The notes: generated by a model not told the origin, from the sequence alone. 64,000 nucleotides of DNA from Kitasatospora aureofaciens (GCF_019192735.1 NZ_JAHTKP010000003.1:124001-188000), one strand, 5' to 3'. Shown: positions 8,168 through 20,219, numbered from the stretch's first letter. A program made the numbers and translations.

Positions 8168-9484
8168 ATGACGAACCGCAGCACCACCGGTGCCTACAGC
8201 CGTCGCCGCCCGGCGGCGCTGCTCCTCGCGGCCGCGCTCGCCGCACCGCTGCTCACTGGCTGCGGCAGCACTCCCGCGGCTCCCACGGAGCTCCGGGTCT
8301 CCGCGCCCGCCACCCGGCCCCCGGTCGACCCGGCCCAGGTGGCCGCGACCGCGACCGCCACCAACGCCTTCGGCCTCGACCTCCTGCACGCCCTCACCGC
8401 GGCGCCGGACAGCGCCGGCCGCAACCTCGTGCTCTCCCCGTCCGGCCTGGCCGCCGTGCTCGCCATGCTGCTGCCCGGCGCCCGCGGCGCCACCGCCGAC
8501 GAGCTCGCCAAGGCCCTGCACACCGACCTCACCCCGCAGCAGTACGCCCTCGCCACCGGCGCGCTCGACCGCCCGGTCCCGGCCACCGACCGGCTCACCC
8601 TGCGGCAGACCGACGACCTGTGGACGCAGCAGGGGCTGGCCGTCTCGCCCGACTACCTGGCCACCCTCGCCGCCGCCTTCGACACCGGCGTGCACCCCGC
8701 GGACTTCACCAAGGACCCGGAGGGCGCCCGGAAGGCCATCAACGCGGCCGTGGAGAAGGCCACCGAGGGGCGCATCAAGGACCTCTTCGCCTCGCACCAG
8801 ATCACCGGGGACACCCGGCTGGTCCTCACCGACGCGCTCTACCTCAAGGCCAAGTGGGCCTCCGCGTTCAAGCCCGCGCACACCGCCGACCGCCCGTTCC
8901 ACAAGCTCGACGGCTCCACCCCTTCCGTCAGCACGATGGGCCAGACCGGCACCTTCCGGTACGCCGAGGGCTCCGGCGGTATCGTCGGCGAGCCCTGGCA
9001 GGCCGTCGAACTCCCTTACGCGGACGGCGGGTTGGCGATGGATCTGATCGTCCCGGCGCAGGGCGGGTTCGCCGCCTTCACCAAGGGGCTGGACCAGCCG
9101 CAGCTCGACCGGATCCTCGGCGGGCTCGGCGAGCGGCCCGTCGACCTGGAGCTCCCGCGCTTCCACTTCGACACGTCCAACGAGCTCACCCCCGCGCTGC
9201 GCTCGCTCGGCGTCCGGTCGGCCTTCGACAAGGCCGACCTCGGCGGCATCGCCAAGGAGCCGCTCGCCGTCAGCACGGTGGTGCAGAAGGCCACCATCGA
9301 GGTGGACGAGGACGGCACGGTTGCGGCGGCCGGCAGCGGCGTCGGGATCGCCGGGGCGGCGGCACCGGCCGCGCACCAGCCCGTCCAACTGCACATCGAC
9401 CGGCCGTTCCTGTTCCTGATCCGGGACACCGCCGGCGGGCGGCCGCTGTTCCTCGGCCAGGTCACCGACCCGCAGGCCCGGTAG
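8168..9484 (+). CDS. Serpin (serine protease inhibitor) predicted to be a lipoprotein, 438 aa
   Basis: Serpins trap proteases through a large conformational change after cleavage of an exposed loop. The C-terminal signature LHIDRPFLFLI (408-418) fits the family pattern. The hinge EDGTVAAAG at 381-389 keeps the Gly, Thr and small residues needed for loop insertion, so an inhibitory rather than non-inhibitory serpin is likely. The cleavage site lies in an Ala/Pro-rich run, about 397-402, suggesting an elastase- or subtilisin-like target. The N-terminus has a twin-Arg-like basic start and a lipobox LTGC with Cys32, so the mature protein is probably anchored outside the membrane. The next gene is convergent. 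Serpins are uncommon in actinobacteria. Confidence 0.9.
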   Translation: MTNRSTTGAYSRRRPAALLLAAALAAPLLTGCGSTPAAPTELRVSAPATRPPVDPAQVAATATATNAFGLDLLHALTAAPDSAGRNLVLSPSGLAAVLAMLLPGARGATADELAKALHTDLTPQQYALATGALDRPVPATDRLTLRQTDDLWTQQGLAVSPDYLATLAAAFDTGVHPADFTKDPEGARKAINAAVEKATEGRIKDLFASHQITGDTRLVLTDALYLKAKWASAFKPAHTADRPFHKLDGSTPSVSTMGQTGTFRYAEGSGGIVGEPWQAVELPYADGGLAMDLIVPAQGGFAAFTKGLDQPQLDRILGGLGERPVDLELPRFHFDTSNELTPALRSLGVRSAFDKADLGGIAKEPLAVSTVVQKATIEVDEDGTVAAAGSGVGIAGAAAPAAHQPVQLHIDRPFLFLIRDTAGGRPLFLGQVTDPQAR

Positions 9485-9505
9485 CCACCGGGCCCGCCAG
9501 GGCGG

Positions 9506-10618
9506 CTACCAGGCCGGGTAGCGCCCGCCGAGCGCCGGGTGCGAAGGGTCCCGGCTGCCGAACAGCACCAGCAGGTCGTCCGCCACCCGCAGCAGCTCCG
9601 CCCGGCCCTCGACCGCCTCGGCCCACTCCGCGGGCAGGGCCGAGGCGCCGTACGCGGCACCGACCAGGTTGCCGCAGACCGCCCCGGCGGAGTCGCTGTC
9701 CCCGGAGTGGTTCACCGACAGCAGCAGCGCGGTGCGCACCGGGTCAGGTTCGAGGGTCGCGGCCAGCAGCGCGTACACCGCGATGGCCAGGCACTCCTCG
9801 GCGATCCAGCCGAGCCCGACCCGCTCCACGGCCTCCGCCGACGGCTCCGACTCCTGGGCCACCCGGACCGCCCGGGCCAGCGCCTGCACGGTCTCCTTCG
9901 AGCCCGGCAGCTCGCGGATCTGCTCGACGGTCTCGCCGACCGCCGCCCACGGCTCGGTGCCCGCCGCCAGCCGCTCGACCAGCGCCGCGAAGGCGCCCGC
10001 CGCGAGGTAGCCGGTCACGTGCCCGTGGGTGAGCTGGGCGCATTGCACGGCCAGTCCGAAGGACTGCTCGACGCCCAGCCGGGCCAGCCCGAACGGCGCC
10101 GAGCGCATCACCGTGCCGCAGCCCTTGGAACCCGGGTTGATCGGCCCCGGCCGTCCGATCGGGGCCGGCGGCTCGAAGACCTGGTGCTCGGCGATCCCGC
10201 TCAGGCAGGCGTTGCCCGGCGCCCGGCTCGCGTACAGGAACGGCTGCCGCAGCAGCCAGCCGTCGTACGGGCGGAGCATCGGGTCGGTGGTCGGCCCGCC
10301 CTGGCGCTGGGTCAGCAGCCAGCGCCGGTACGCGCCGTGGACGGCCTCCGGCACCGAGCCGCCGCCGCCCGACCAGCCGCGGACGAAGCCGCGGATCAGG
10401 CCCTCGGCGGTGAACAGCGTCATCTGGGTGTCGTCGGTGACCTCCACCGGCCGGGCGCCGTCCGGCAGCCCGGTCACGCCGTCCGGCCCGTGCTTGTCCC
10501 GGAGCTGCTGCAGCTGCAGGAACTCCACCGGCCAGCCCAGCGCGTCGCCGATCGCCCCGCCGAGCAGTGCCCCGCGCACGCGGTCCCGGTATCCCGAATC
10601 GGCCGCCATCTCCGTCAC
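9506..10618 (-). CDS. Second ADP-ribosylglycohydrolase, 370 aa
   Basis: This is a DraG/ARH-type hydrolase that removes ADP-ribose. It has LLGGAIGDALG at about residues 18-28, the metal-binding T61-D62-D63 in VTDDTQM, and D307/D309 in NHSGDSDS. The start is a GTG at 10618 with AAAGGGGGA upstream; the internal ATG three codons later lacks good spacing. It ends convergent with the serpin gene, 21 bases away. It shares only the family motifs with the ARH at 6434-7432. Together with the nearby sirtuin it gives this stretch three NAD/ADP-ribose-related enzymes, though no ADP-ribosyltransferase is visible here. Confidence 0.9.
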   Translation of the reverse strand: MTEMAADSGYRDRVRGALLGGAIGDALGWPVEFLQLQQLRDKHGPDGVTGLPDGARPVEVTDDTQMTLFTAEGLIRGFVRGWSGGGGSVPEAVHGAYRRWLLTQRQGGPTTDPMLRPYDGWLLRQPFLYASRAPGNACLSGIAEHQVFEPPAPIGRPGPINPGSKGCGTVMRSAPFGLARLGVEQSFGLAVQCAQLTHGHVTGYLAAGAFAALVERLAAGTEPWAAVGETVEQIRELPGSKETVQALARAVRVAQESEPSAEAVERVGLGWIAEECLAIAVYALLAATLEPDPVRTALLLSVNHSGDSDSAGAVCGNLVGAAYGASALPAEWAEAVEGRAELLRVADDLLVLFGSRDPSHPALGGRYPAW

Positions 10619-10677
10619 GTTGATCCCCCTTTGTTCGTGGCGGAGTACGTTCTATCAGGTCGCCCCCGGTCGGTCGT

Positions 10678-11955
10678 CTACCGGCGGATCTCCCCGGCGC
10701 GCCCGTGCAGGGCGGCCCGGTCGGCGGCGGCCCGGCCGGCCGCCCAGCCCTCGCCGTCGCTCACCCGCACCCGCTGCGAGACCAGCTTCGGGAACAGCCG
10801 GCCGACCTCCTCGTCCACCGCCTCGGAGCGGGCGGCCAGCGCGGGCAGCAGCCGCTCGTCGGGGAGCAGCTGCTCCTCGGTGCCGTCCTCGCGCAGATGC
10901 CGCCCGGCCGCGGCGGCGCTGGTGGCCTGCTCGGTGGCGGCGGTCAGCCGCTCGCGGATCCGCGCCGCGTACGCGACCAGGAAGGACTGCCGGAACGCCT
11001 TGGTGCGCGAATCCCGGCCCGAACCGGCCTTGTTGAGCGTGTGGGTGGCCTGCACCAGCAGCGAGGTGTAGAGCAGCTCGACGCCGTCCAGGTCCCCGTC
11101 GAAGCCGACCACGGTGCAGAAACCGAACTCCTTCGCCCACACCACCCGGCACCGGTTCGCCGCCGCGACCGCGTCAAGCAGCATCGTCTTCGGGCCCTCG
11201 TACGGGTTGTCCACGCCGATCCGCAGCGCCGCCGGGGCGTTGCGGTCCGCGCCGGCGGCGGCCAGCAGCGCCTCGTCGATGCTGTGCTGGGCCATCAGCT
11301 GCTGGGCCTTGGCGGTCAGCGCCTCGGCCTCCTCCGGGTACTCGGTGGACTCGGCCTTCGCCAGCAGCGCCCGGATCCGCGCCAGCATCCGCGGCTCGCC
11401 CGGCACCGGCCCGGCGGACCGCTCGGCCCGCGGCGCGGCCTGCCCGGGGGCAGGACCGACCGGGGCGATCGGCGGCAGCCGGCCCCAGGTCCGCAGCAGC
11501 TCCAGGGCGGCGGTGGCGAGCGCGAAGCGGTCCAGCCGGTGCCGGTGCGCGAACGCGGCCAGGTAGCCGTCGTCGCCCGGCCACCACACCTCGGCCTCCA
11601 ACTCGCCCAGCTGCTCCTGCCAGCGCCGGTCCAGTGCGGCCGCCGGGTGGCGGCGGCCCTCGGCGGCGATCAGGTCCACGGCGAGCGCCAGGTGGACGGG
11701 CTTCAGCTCGCGCCGGACCACCCGTACCAGGTCGGCCGGCCGCCAGCCCGCCGACCAGCACCGCCCGACGGCGGTGTCCGCGTACCCGAGCACGGCCCGG
11801 CTCACCGCCGGCCACTGCGCGGCCGACGCGGCCAGCAGCGACGCGCCCGTGTCCAGCGCGAGGTCCAGCGACTGGTCCGGGGCCGTCAGCACCGACCGCA
11901 CCGCCTGCTCCAGCAGCGGCCCGGCGTTCCCGCCCTGCTGCGTCCGCTCGCCCAC
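10678..11955 (-). CDS. DUF2786-domain protein of unknown function, 425 aa
   Basis: The DUF2786 segment (ARIRALLAKAESTEYPEEAEALTA...) is at about residues 190-230 and is followed by a conserved C-terminal region typical of streptomycete members. The N-terminal 180 residues are helical and carry no catalytic motif that I can identify. There is no signal peptide or membrane segment, so it is probably cytoplasmic. The GTG at 11955 is preceded by a weak AGGGAC. It may be distantly coupled to the ABC genes upstream on the same strand, but a repeat-containing gap lies between. The biochemical function is unknown. Confidence 0.75.
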   Translation of the reverse strand: MGERTQQGGNAGPLLEQAVRSVLTAPDQSLDLALDTGASLLAASAAQWPAVSRAVLGYADTAVGRCWSAGWRPADLVRVVRRELKPVHLALAVDLIAAEGRRHPAAALDRRWQEQLGELEAEVWWPGDDGYLAAFAHRHRLDRFALATAALELLRTWGRLPPIAPVGPAPGQAAPRAERSAGPVPGEPRMLARIRALLAKAESTEYPEEAEALTAKAQQLMAQHSIDEALLAAAGADRNAPAALRIGVDNPYEGPKTMLLDAVAAANRCRVVWAKEFGFCTVVGFDGDLDGVELLYTSLLVQATHTLNKAGSGRDSRTKAFRQSFLVAYAARIRERLTAATEQATSAAAAGRHLREDGTEEQLLPDERLLPALAARSEAVDEEVGRLFPKLVSQRVRVSDGEGWAAGRAAADRAALHGRAGEIRR

Positions 11956-12017
11956 GGTGTGTCCCTGCTCTCCTCGACGGCCCGTTCCCTCCCGCCCATG
12001 ATGCCGGAGCGCCCGGC

Positions 12018-12073
12018 CGGACCCCCGCCGTCGCCCGGCCGGACCCCCGCCGCCGACCGTCGGACCCCCGCCG
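12018..12073. repeat. Three imperfect ~22-bp tandem repeats
   Basis: CGGACCCCCGCCG occurs at 12018-12030, 12040-12052 and 12061-12073, with the spacer GTCGCCCGGC largely shared. The repeats lie between the ABC permease stop and the DUF2786 start. This looks like slippage expansion of GC-rich spacer DNA. Confidence 0.6.
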
Positions 12074-12087
12074 TCGCCCGGCCGGGC

Positions 12088-13701
12088 TCAGCGCTCGATG
12101 GCCTTGGCCAGGATCTCCGGGGTGCGCTCCAGCAGCCGCACGGCGGCCAGTCGGATGCCGGCGTACGCGACCAGGGCACCGTAGAGCGGGCCGAGCAGCA
12201 GGAGCGGCCAGGTCGGGCCGTCGCCGGTGAGGGCCCAGAGCAGGTAGCCACCGATCGGCAGGGCGAGCAGCGCGACGCCGAACATCGAGCCGAACTGGTT
12301 GAGCAGCACCAGCCCGCTCTGGCCGGGGGCGGCGTTGCGCATCGGGTTGCTGTCGGCCGGCATCGTGTACGGCGCGAGCACGCTGAGCATCGCGCCGACC
12401 GCGACGCCGCAGCCGAGCAGCCCCAGCGCGAGGCCGAACGCGGACGGCAGGTGCGCCCAGTCGCCGGTGACGACGGTCAGCACCAGGCCGAGCACCAGCG
12501 TCACCGGCACGGCGTACGAGAGCACCGCGTACGCCCGCCCGCGCAGCTCGTCCCGGGCGTCGGCCGGGGTGAGCAGGGTGGCCGCGACCATCCAGAACGC
12601 CGAGCCGTCCATGCCGAACAGGTTGAGCATCTGCAGCCCGAGGAACATGCCGGTCATCGCCAGCAGGTAGACGCTCGACCAGCCCTGCACCACCGACAGC
12701 ACGCAGATCACCAGCGTCATGCCGATGCTGGTGAACACCGCGGCCTTGGCCCGCGGCTCCCGCCAGGCGTACCGCAGGTGGCGCTGCATCACCGCGCCGG
12801 CCCGGCCGGCCGGCAGGAAGCCCCAGCCGCGCGAGCTCTGCACCCCGCGGGCCACCTCCAGGGTGGAGGAGTCCGCGGTGACCATCAGCTCCTGGAGGCT
12901 GCGCCGCCACCAGCGCAGCAGCACGGCGAGCAGGGCACCGGCGGTAGCCAGCTGGAGCAGCGCGAGCCCGTAGTGGCCCTCGCCGGCCGTCCGGGCCGCG
13001 TCCACCGCGCCGACCGGCGGGATCCAGCGCACCACCGAGGCGATCGGCTTGATCGGCCCGAGGTCCGGCTGGCCCCCGTGGTGGCGGCCGAAGATGCTCT
13101 GCGAGCCGACGTTGGCGGCCTGGATCAGCAGGGCGAAGAGCAGCCCGCCGAAGATCGCGAAGTCCTTGCCGCGCCGGCTGGAGAGCATCCGCGCGTTGCC
13201 GGCCGCGACCGCGCGGGAGAGCGCGACCAGGCAGACCACGGCGAGCGGCACGCCGATCACGGCGAACGCCGCCGAGGCGCCGCCCGCCGCGCCGGACAGC
13301 GCGGCGCCGGTGGCCAGCACCAGGCTGACCAGCGGCCCGGGCCCGACCAGCGAGGCCAGCAGCGAGCCGCGCAGCAGCGGTCCGGGCCGCAGCGGCAGCA
13401 TGGTGAGCCGGGTCGGATCGGCGCTCTCGTCGCTGGAGAACAGGAACAGCGGGATCGCGGCCCAGCCGAGGGTGAGCACGCCGAGCAGCATCACACCGGC
13501 GTCGCCGGAGCCGGCGAAGCGCCCGTTGAGCATCGCCAGGCCGAACGCGATCCCGCCGGCGAACAGCAGGCCGAGGACGGCGCCGATGACGAACACCGCG
13601 GCCCGGCCGGGGCTGCGCTTCAGCCCGTTGCGCAGCAGCCGCAGCTTGAGCGCCACGAGCGCGCGGACGACCGTCCGGCCGTCGGGGACGGCCGCCGTCA
13701 C
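12088..13701 (-). CDS. ABC transporter permease, 537 aa
   Basis: This is the membrane half of an ABC exporter encoded with the ATPase just upstream. It has about twelve hydrophobic segments spread over the length and no binding-protein or nucleotide motif. Its GTG start at 13701 overlaps the ATPase stop as GTGA, so translation is coupled. The architecture fits large ABC-2-like permeases of Gram-positive bacteria. The substrate cannot be deduced; drug, lipid or peptide export are all possible. The 3' end is followed by a short GC-rich repeat and then the DUF2786 gene. Confidence 0.85.
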   Translation of the reverse strand: MTAAVPDGRTVVRALVALKLRLLRNGLKRSPGRAAVFVIGAVLGLLFAGGIAFGLAMLNGRFAGSGDAGVMLLGVLTLGWAAIPLFLFSSDESADPTRLTMLPLRPGPLLRGSLLASLVGPGPLVSLVLATGAALSGAAGGASAAFAVIGVPLAVVCLVALSRAVAAGNARMLSSRRGKDFAIFGGLLFALLIQAANVGSQSIFGRHHGGQPDLGPIKPIASVVRWIPPVGAVDAARTAGEGHYGLALLQLATAGALLAVLLRWWRRSLQELMVTADSSTLEVARGVQSSRGWGFLPAGRAGAVMQRHLRYAWREPRAKAAVFTSIGMTLVICVLSVVQGWSSVYLLAMTGMFLGLQMLNLFGMDGSAFWMVAATLLTPADARDELRGRAYAVLSYAVPVTLVLGLVLTVVTGDWAHLPSAFGLALGLLGCGVAVGAMLSVLAPYTMPADSNPMRNAAPGQSGLVLLNQFGSMFGVALLALPIGGYLLWALTGDGPTWPLLLLGPLYGALVAYAGIRLAAVRLLERTPEILAKAIER

Positions 13702-14519
13702 TGTCCCCCTCCGAGGTGTCCGCCGCCGAGCCAGCCGAGCGCCTGCCCGTCGTCCTCGCGGACGCCGATCAGGTCGAGGAACGCCTCGTGCAGGCTGCGC
13801 CCGCCGCGGACGGCGTCCAGCGGGCCGTGGGCGATCACCCGGCCGGCGTTGACCACGGCGACCCAGTCGCAGAGCTGCTCGACGAGTTCCATGACGTGGC
13901 TGGAGAAGACCACCGTGGAACCGGCCGCCGCGTACCGCTTGAGCACGCCGCGGATCGTCTGGGCGGAGACCGGGTCGACGCCCTCGAAGGGCTCGTCCAG
14001 GAACAGCACGTCGGGGTTGTGCAGCAGCGCGGCGGCCAGGCCGATCTTCTTGCGCATGCCGGTGGAGTAGTCGGCGACCAGCTTGTCGGCGTCGCGGGCG
14101 AGGTCCAGGACGGCCAGCAGCTCCTCGGCGCGGCGGTCCACCTCGGCGCCGGGCAGGCCGCGCAGCCGCCCGTTGTACTGCAGCAGTTCACGCCCGCTGA
14201 GCCGCTCGAACATCCGCAGGCCCTCGGGCAGGATGCCGATCCGCGCCTTGATGGCGACCGGGTCGGCCCAGACGTCGCCGCCGTGGACCAGGACGGTGCC
14301 CTGGTCGGGCCGGAGCAGGCCGGTGACCATGGAGAGCGTGGTGGTCTTGCCCGCGCCGTTCGGGCCGACCAGGCCGATGAACGCGCCGGTCGGCAGCTCC
14401 AGGCTCAGCCCGGCGACGGCGGCCTGGGTGCCGAAGTGCTTCCACAGCCCCTGGATGCTGACGGCGGAGGGGGTGACGGGTCCGGGGGCGCCGGACGGCG
14501 GAGGCGCTGACACCTGCAT
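13698..14519 (-). CDS. ABC transporter ATP-binding protein, 273 aa
   Basis: This is the ATPase subunit of the exporter. Walker A is GPNGAGKT at residues 52-59. The ABC signature is degenerate in the way common to this group (YSTGMRKKIGLA), and Walker B is VLFLDEP followed by an H-loop in SSHVMEL. The first 18 residues are a Pro/Ala-rich tail before the fold. The gene is translationally coupled to the permease. The intergenic region to 14761 is shared with the divergent DUF1707 gene and probably holds both promoters. Confidence 0.92.
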   Translation of the reverse strand: MQVSAPPPSGAPGPVTPSAVSIQGLWKHFGTQAAVAGLSLELPTGAFIGLVGPNGAGKTTTLSMVTGLLRPDQGTVLVHGGDVWADPVAIKARIGILPEGLRMFERLSGRELLQYNGRLRGLPGAEVDRRAEELLAVLDLARDADKLVADYSTGMRKKIGLAAALLHNPDVLFLDEPFEGVDPVSAQTIRGVLKRYAAAGSTVVFSSHVMELVEQLCDWVAVVNAGRVIAHGPLDAVRGGRSLHEAFLDLIGVREDDGQALGWLGGGHLGGGQ

Positions 14520-14761
14520 GGCGGCCTTCTCTGCTGAGTGGGTCTGGGTGGGGCTCGGGGTCGTTCGGGTTCAGCCTGTCACTCGGCGAACGGGCTGTCG
14601 TCCGAGTTGAGGATCCCCTGAGCGTGTCCGCCGAACGGGTGAGGCGCGCCGCTTCCCGGAAGAGCGTGCGTCCGACTGGCAACTACTCAGGCGCCCCGTT
14701 CGTCCGGCAGTATGAGGACCAGTGAGCGCGCGGGTCGCGCAGGGGTGTCGGGAGGTGGCGG

Positions 14762-15286
14762 ATGGCCGTGCAGCCATGGGGTGAGGCCGGGTCGCAGTCC
14801 GCGATGCGGGCGGCGCACGCGGACCGCGACCGCACCGTCGACGTGCTGAAGGCGGCGTACGCCGAGGGCCGGCTGTCGATGCAGGAGTACGAGCAGCGCC
14901 ACGAGGCGGTGAGCGTCGCGCAGACCTACGGCCAGCTGGCCGCGCTGGTCGCGGACCTGCCGTCCGGTCCGGCGCCGGCTCCGGCGGCGTACGGCGGGCA
15001 GCCCGTCCCGGCGACCTTCCAGCCGTACCAGCCGATGCCGTACCAGCCGATGCCCTACCCGACGCGGTCCACCAACGGCCTCGCGATCACCTCGATGGTG
15101 CTCGGGGTGGTCGGGCTCTCGCTGCCCGCGGTGGTCACCGGCCACATCGCCCGGTCGCAGATCCGGCAGCGGAACGAGGACGGGGAGTGGGCGGCCGTCG
15201 TCGGGCTGGTGGTCGGCTACCTGGGCTCCGCGCTCTGGACCCTGGCGTTCCTGCTGCCCGCCCTGGTCGCCGTGAGCCGCGGCTGA
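14762..15286 (+). CDS. DUF1707 and DUF4190 membrane protein, 174 aa
   Basis: The N-terminal DUF1707 domain (DRDRTVDVLKAAYAEGRLSM, then EYEQR) spans about residues 19-70. A Pro/Tyr-rich linker with repeated YQPMPYQPMPY follows. Two C-terminal hydrophobic segments are separated by a loop carrying GHIARSQI, typical of DUF4190. Such proteins are common in actinobacteria and some act with sporulation or cell-surface regulators, but no function can be assigned here. A GGGAGG ribosome site precedes the ATG. It is the last gene before the str operon. Confidence 0.8.
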   Translation: MAVQPWGEAGSQSAMRAAHADRDRTVDVLKAAYAEGRLSMQEYEQRHEAVSVAQTYGQLAALVADLPSGPAPAPAAYGGQPVPATFQPYQPMPYQPMPYPTRSTNGLAITSMVLGVVGLSLPAVVTGHIARSQIRQRNEDGEWAAVVGLVVGYLGSALWTLAFLLPALVAVSRG

Positions 15287-15721
15287 CCGACGCCCATGCC
15301 GGCCGGGCGCGCACCCGCCGGTGCTCCGGTGGCGCCACGCCACCGGCTGTGGTAGAGCGGCAGGAGGACGGCCCGACACCGGGCGGCCGTTCGCGGGACA
15401 CCCGCGCGACACCCGGCCGACGGCCGCGACCTGCGGCGTTGCATTTGTTTTGACCGCGCCCGATGCGCTAGGTACGCTCTGACCTTGTGCCTGGGGTGTC
15501 CCCGGGTCCTTGTGCGTGCATGCACACCGGTCGCCGCGCCGAGCCGGAGCGCCCTCCAGCGCCCCGCGCGTAGAGCGCCGTCGCTGTACATCAGCTCATG
15601 GGATTCCGTGTCGGAATAAGCCCAACACACCCGACCGCGTGGGTCGACCACGGGGCCGTGTGCGAGGGAGACACCGCAGGTTAGTTTCACCCAGCCTTGG
15701 CACACAGAAAACGGAGAAACG
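15287..15721. other. 435-bp gap: terminator-like hairpin, then rpsL promoter and leader
   Basis: No gene is visible here. A 9-bp stem (15326-15334 with 15338-15346, loop CCA) lies 40 bases after the DUF1707 stop and may end that transcript, although no T-run follows. The str promoter is at 15450-15478. The predicted leader of about 237 bases contains a near-palindrome TGTGC...GCACA at 15511-15526. Confidence 0.6.
15450..15478 (+). promoter_or_regulatory. Promoter of the str operon (rpsL)
   Basis: TTGACC at 15450-15455 and TACGCT at 15473-15478 are separated by exactly 17 bp, a good match to the principal (HrdB) sigma factor consensus. Transcription should start near 15485. Confidence 0.7.
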
Positions 15722-16093
15722 GTGCCTACGATCCAGCAGCTGGTCCGAAAGGGCCGGCAGGACAAGGTCGAGAAGAACAAGACTCCCGCGCTGAAGGGCT
15801 CCCCGCAGCGTCGTGGGGTCTGCACGCGTGTGTACACGACCACCCCGAAGAAGCCGAACTCGGCGCTTCGTAAGGTCGCCCGTGTGCGCCTCACCAGCGG
15901 GATCGAGGTCACCGCTTACATCCCGGGCGAGGGCCACAACCTGCAGGAGCACTCCATCGTGCTGGTGCGCGGTGGCCGTGTGAAGGACCTTCCTGGTGTC
16001 CGCTACAAGATCATCCGCGGCTCGCTCGACACCCAGGGTGTCAAGAACCGCAAGCAGGCCCGCAGCCGCTACGGCGCCAAGAAGGAGAAGTAA
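15722..16093 (+). CDS. rpsL: Ribosomal protein S12
   Basis: S12 sits at the decoding centre of the 30S subunit. The 123-residue protein starts at a GTG preceded by CGGAGA. Lys43 (in [10 protein letters not shown]) and Lys88 (in [11 protein letters not shown]), the two classic streptomycin-resistance positions, are both wild type, so the strain should be sensitive through this target. It is the first gene of the str operon, and rpsG follows after two bases. Confidence 0.98.
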   Translation: MPTIQQLVRKGRQDKVEKNKTPALKGSPQRRGVCTRVYTTTPKKPNSALRKVARVRLTSGIEVTAYIPGEGHNLQEHSIVLVRGGRVKDLPGVRYKIIRGSLDTQGVKNRKQARSRYGAKKEK

Positions 16094-16095
16094 GA

Positions 16096-16566
16096 ATGCC
16101 TCGTAAGGGCCCCGCCCCGAAGCGCCCGGTCATCATCGACCCGGTTTACGGCTCCCCGGTCGTCACCCAGCTGGTCAACAAGATCCTGCTGCACGGCAAG
16201 CGCTCCACCGCCGAGCGGATCGTCTACGGCGCCCTCGAGGGCGTCCGTGAGAAGACCGGCTCGGACCCGGTCGTCGCGCTGAAGCGCGCGCTGGAGAACG
16301 TCAAGCCGGCTCTTGAGGTCAAGTCCCGCCGTGTCGGTGGCGCGACCTACCAGGTTCCGGTCGAGGTCCGTCCGGGCCGCGCCAGCACCCTGGCGCTGCG
16401 CTGGATGGTCGGTTACTCCCGCGCCCGTCGCGAGAAGACCATGACCGAGCGTCTGATGAACGAGATCCTCGACGCCAGCAACGGCCTGGGCGCTTCCGTG
16501 AAGCGTCGCGAGGACACCCACAAGATGGCCGAGTCCAACAAGGCCTTCGCGCACTACCGCTGGTAG
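16096..16566 (+). CDS. rpsG: Ribosomal protein S7
   Basis: This 156-residue primary 16S rRNA-binding protein nucleates assembly of the 30S head. The N-terminus ([12 protein letters not shown]) and the C-terminal stretch ending in FAHYRW match the actinobacterial family over full length. It starts two bases after the rpsL stop and lies 39 bases before fusA. In many bacteria S7 represses the str operon by binding its mRNA; the short gaps here leave no obvious separate binding element. Confidence 0.98.
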   Translation: MPRKGPAPKRPVIIDPVYGSPVVTQLVNKILLHGKRSTAERIVYGALEGVREKTGSDPVVALKRALENVKPALEVKSRRVGGATYQVPVEVRPGRASTLALRWMVGYSRARREKTMTERLMNEILDASNGLGASVKRREDTHKMAESNKAFAHYRW

Positions 16567-16605
16567 TCCCTACCCCGTCACTAGACAGAGAGAGAACGAG
16601 CCACC

Positions 16606-18711
<2,106 letters not shown>

Positions 18712-18751
18712 GGACCGGCACCAGCCGCGTTCTTACCCGAGGCCGCAGGAT

Positions 18752-18843
18752 GTCCCGACAATCGGGACGATTGCGAACCCTTAGGCTATTAGGAGGCATC
18801 CCGGGAGGATCCGCTCGGATTCTCCCGGGGGCCTCCGGCCCCC
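18752..18843 (+). other. Three hairpins in the fusA-tuf gap
   Basis: GTCCCGA/TCGGGAC (18752-18768, loop CAA), a 12-bp stem with one G-T pair at 18801-18828 (tetraloop GCTC), and GGGGGCC/GGCCCCC at 18827-18843 lie between fusA and tuf. The last two share bases and could be alternative folds. They may attenuate read-through or structure the tuf leader. No convincing -35/-10 pair was found here. Confidence 0.5.
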
Positions 18844-18946
18844 ACCCGCGGGACGGTACGAGGTGCTTTCGGGCATCCCGCACCAAGCCCGACCAAGACC
18901 AACTGACGTCAGCACGGCGTACAGAACTGTCCTCAGGAGGACTGCA

Positions 18947-20140
<1,194 letters not shown>

Positions 20141-20176
20141 TTGATGATCTGACCTGCCTGCTTCGCACAGGCGAGT

Positions 20177-20219
20177 CCGAAGGGCCCCGCACACCGCTCC
20201 GGTGTGCGGGGCCCTTCGG
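20177..20219 (+). terminator. Intrinsic terminator after tuf
   Basis: A perfect 20-bp inverted repeat (20177-20196 with 20200-20219) and a three-base loop CTC lie 36 bases past the tuf stop. The stem core is GGGCCCCGCACACC. There is only a weak T-tract, as is usual in streptomycetes. Confidence 0.9.

Noticed and set aside
3190..8187. A minus-strand frame open for about 1665 codons across the sirtuin, P450 and ARH genes
   Set aside because: It is the wobble-driven shadow frame typical of very high GC DNA. Only its last 354 codons (the MoxR gene) have a ribosome site and family similarity.
6434..10618. The two ARH genes as a recent duplication
   Set aside because: They share only family motifs and have different lengths and orientations. 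No DNA-level identity was seen.
15722..16093. Streptomycin-resistance allele of rpsL
   Set aside because: Lys43 and Lys88 are both wild type.
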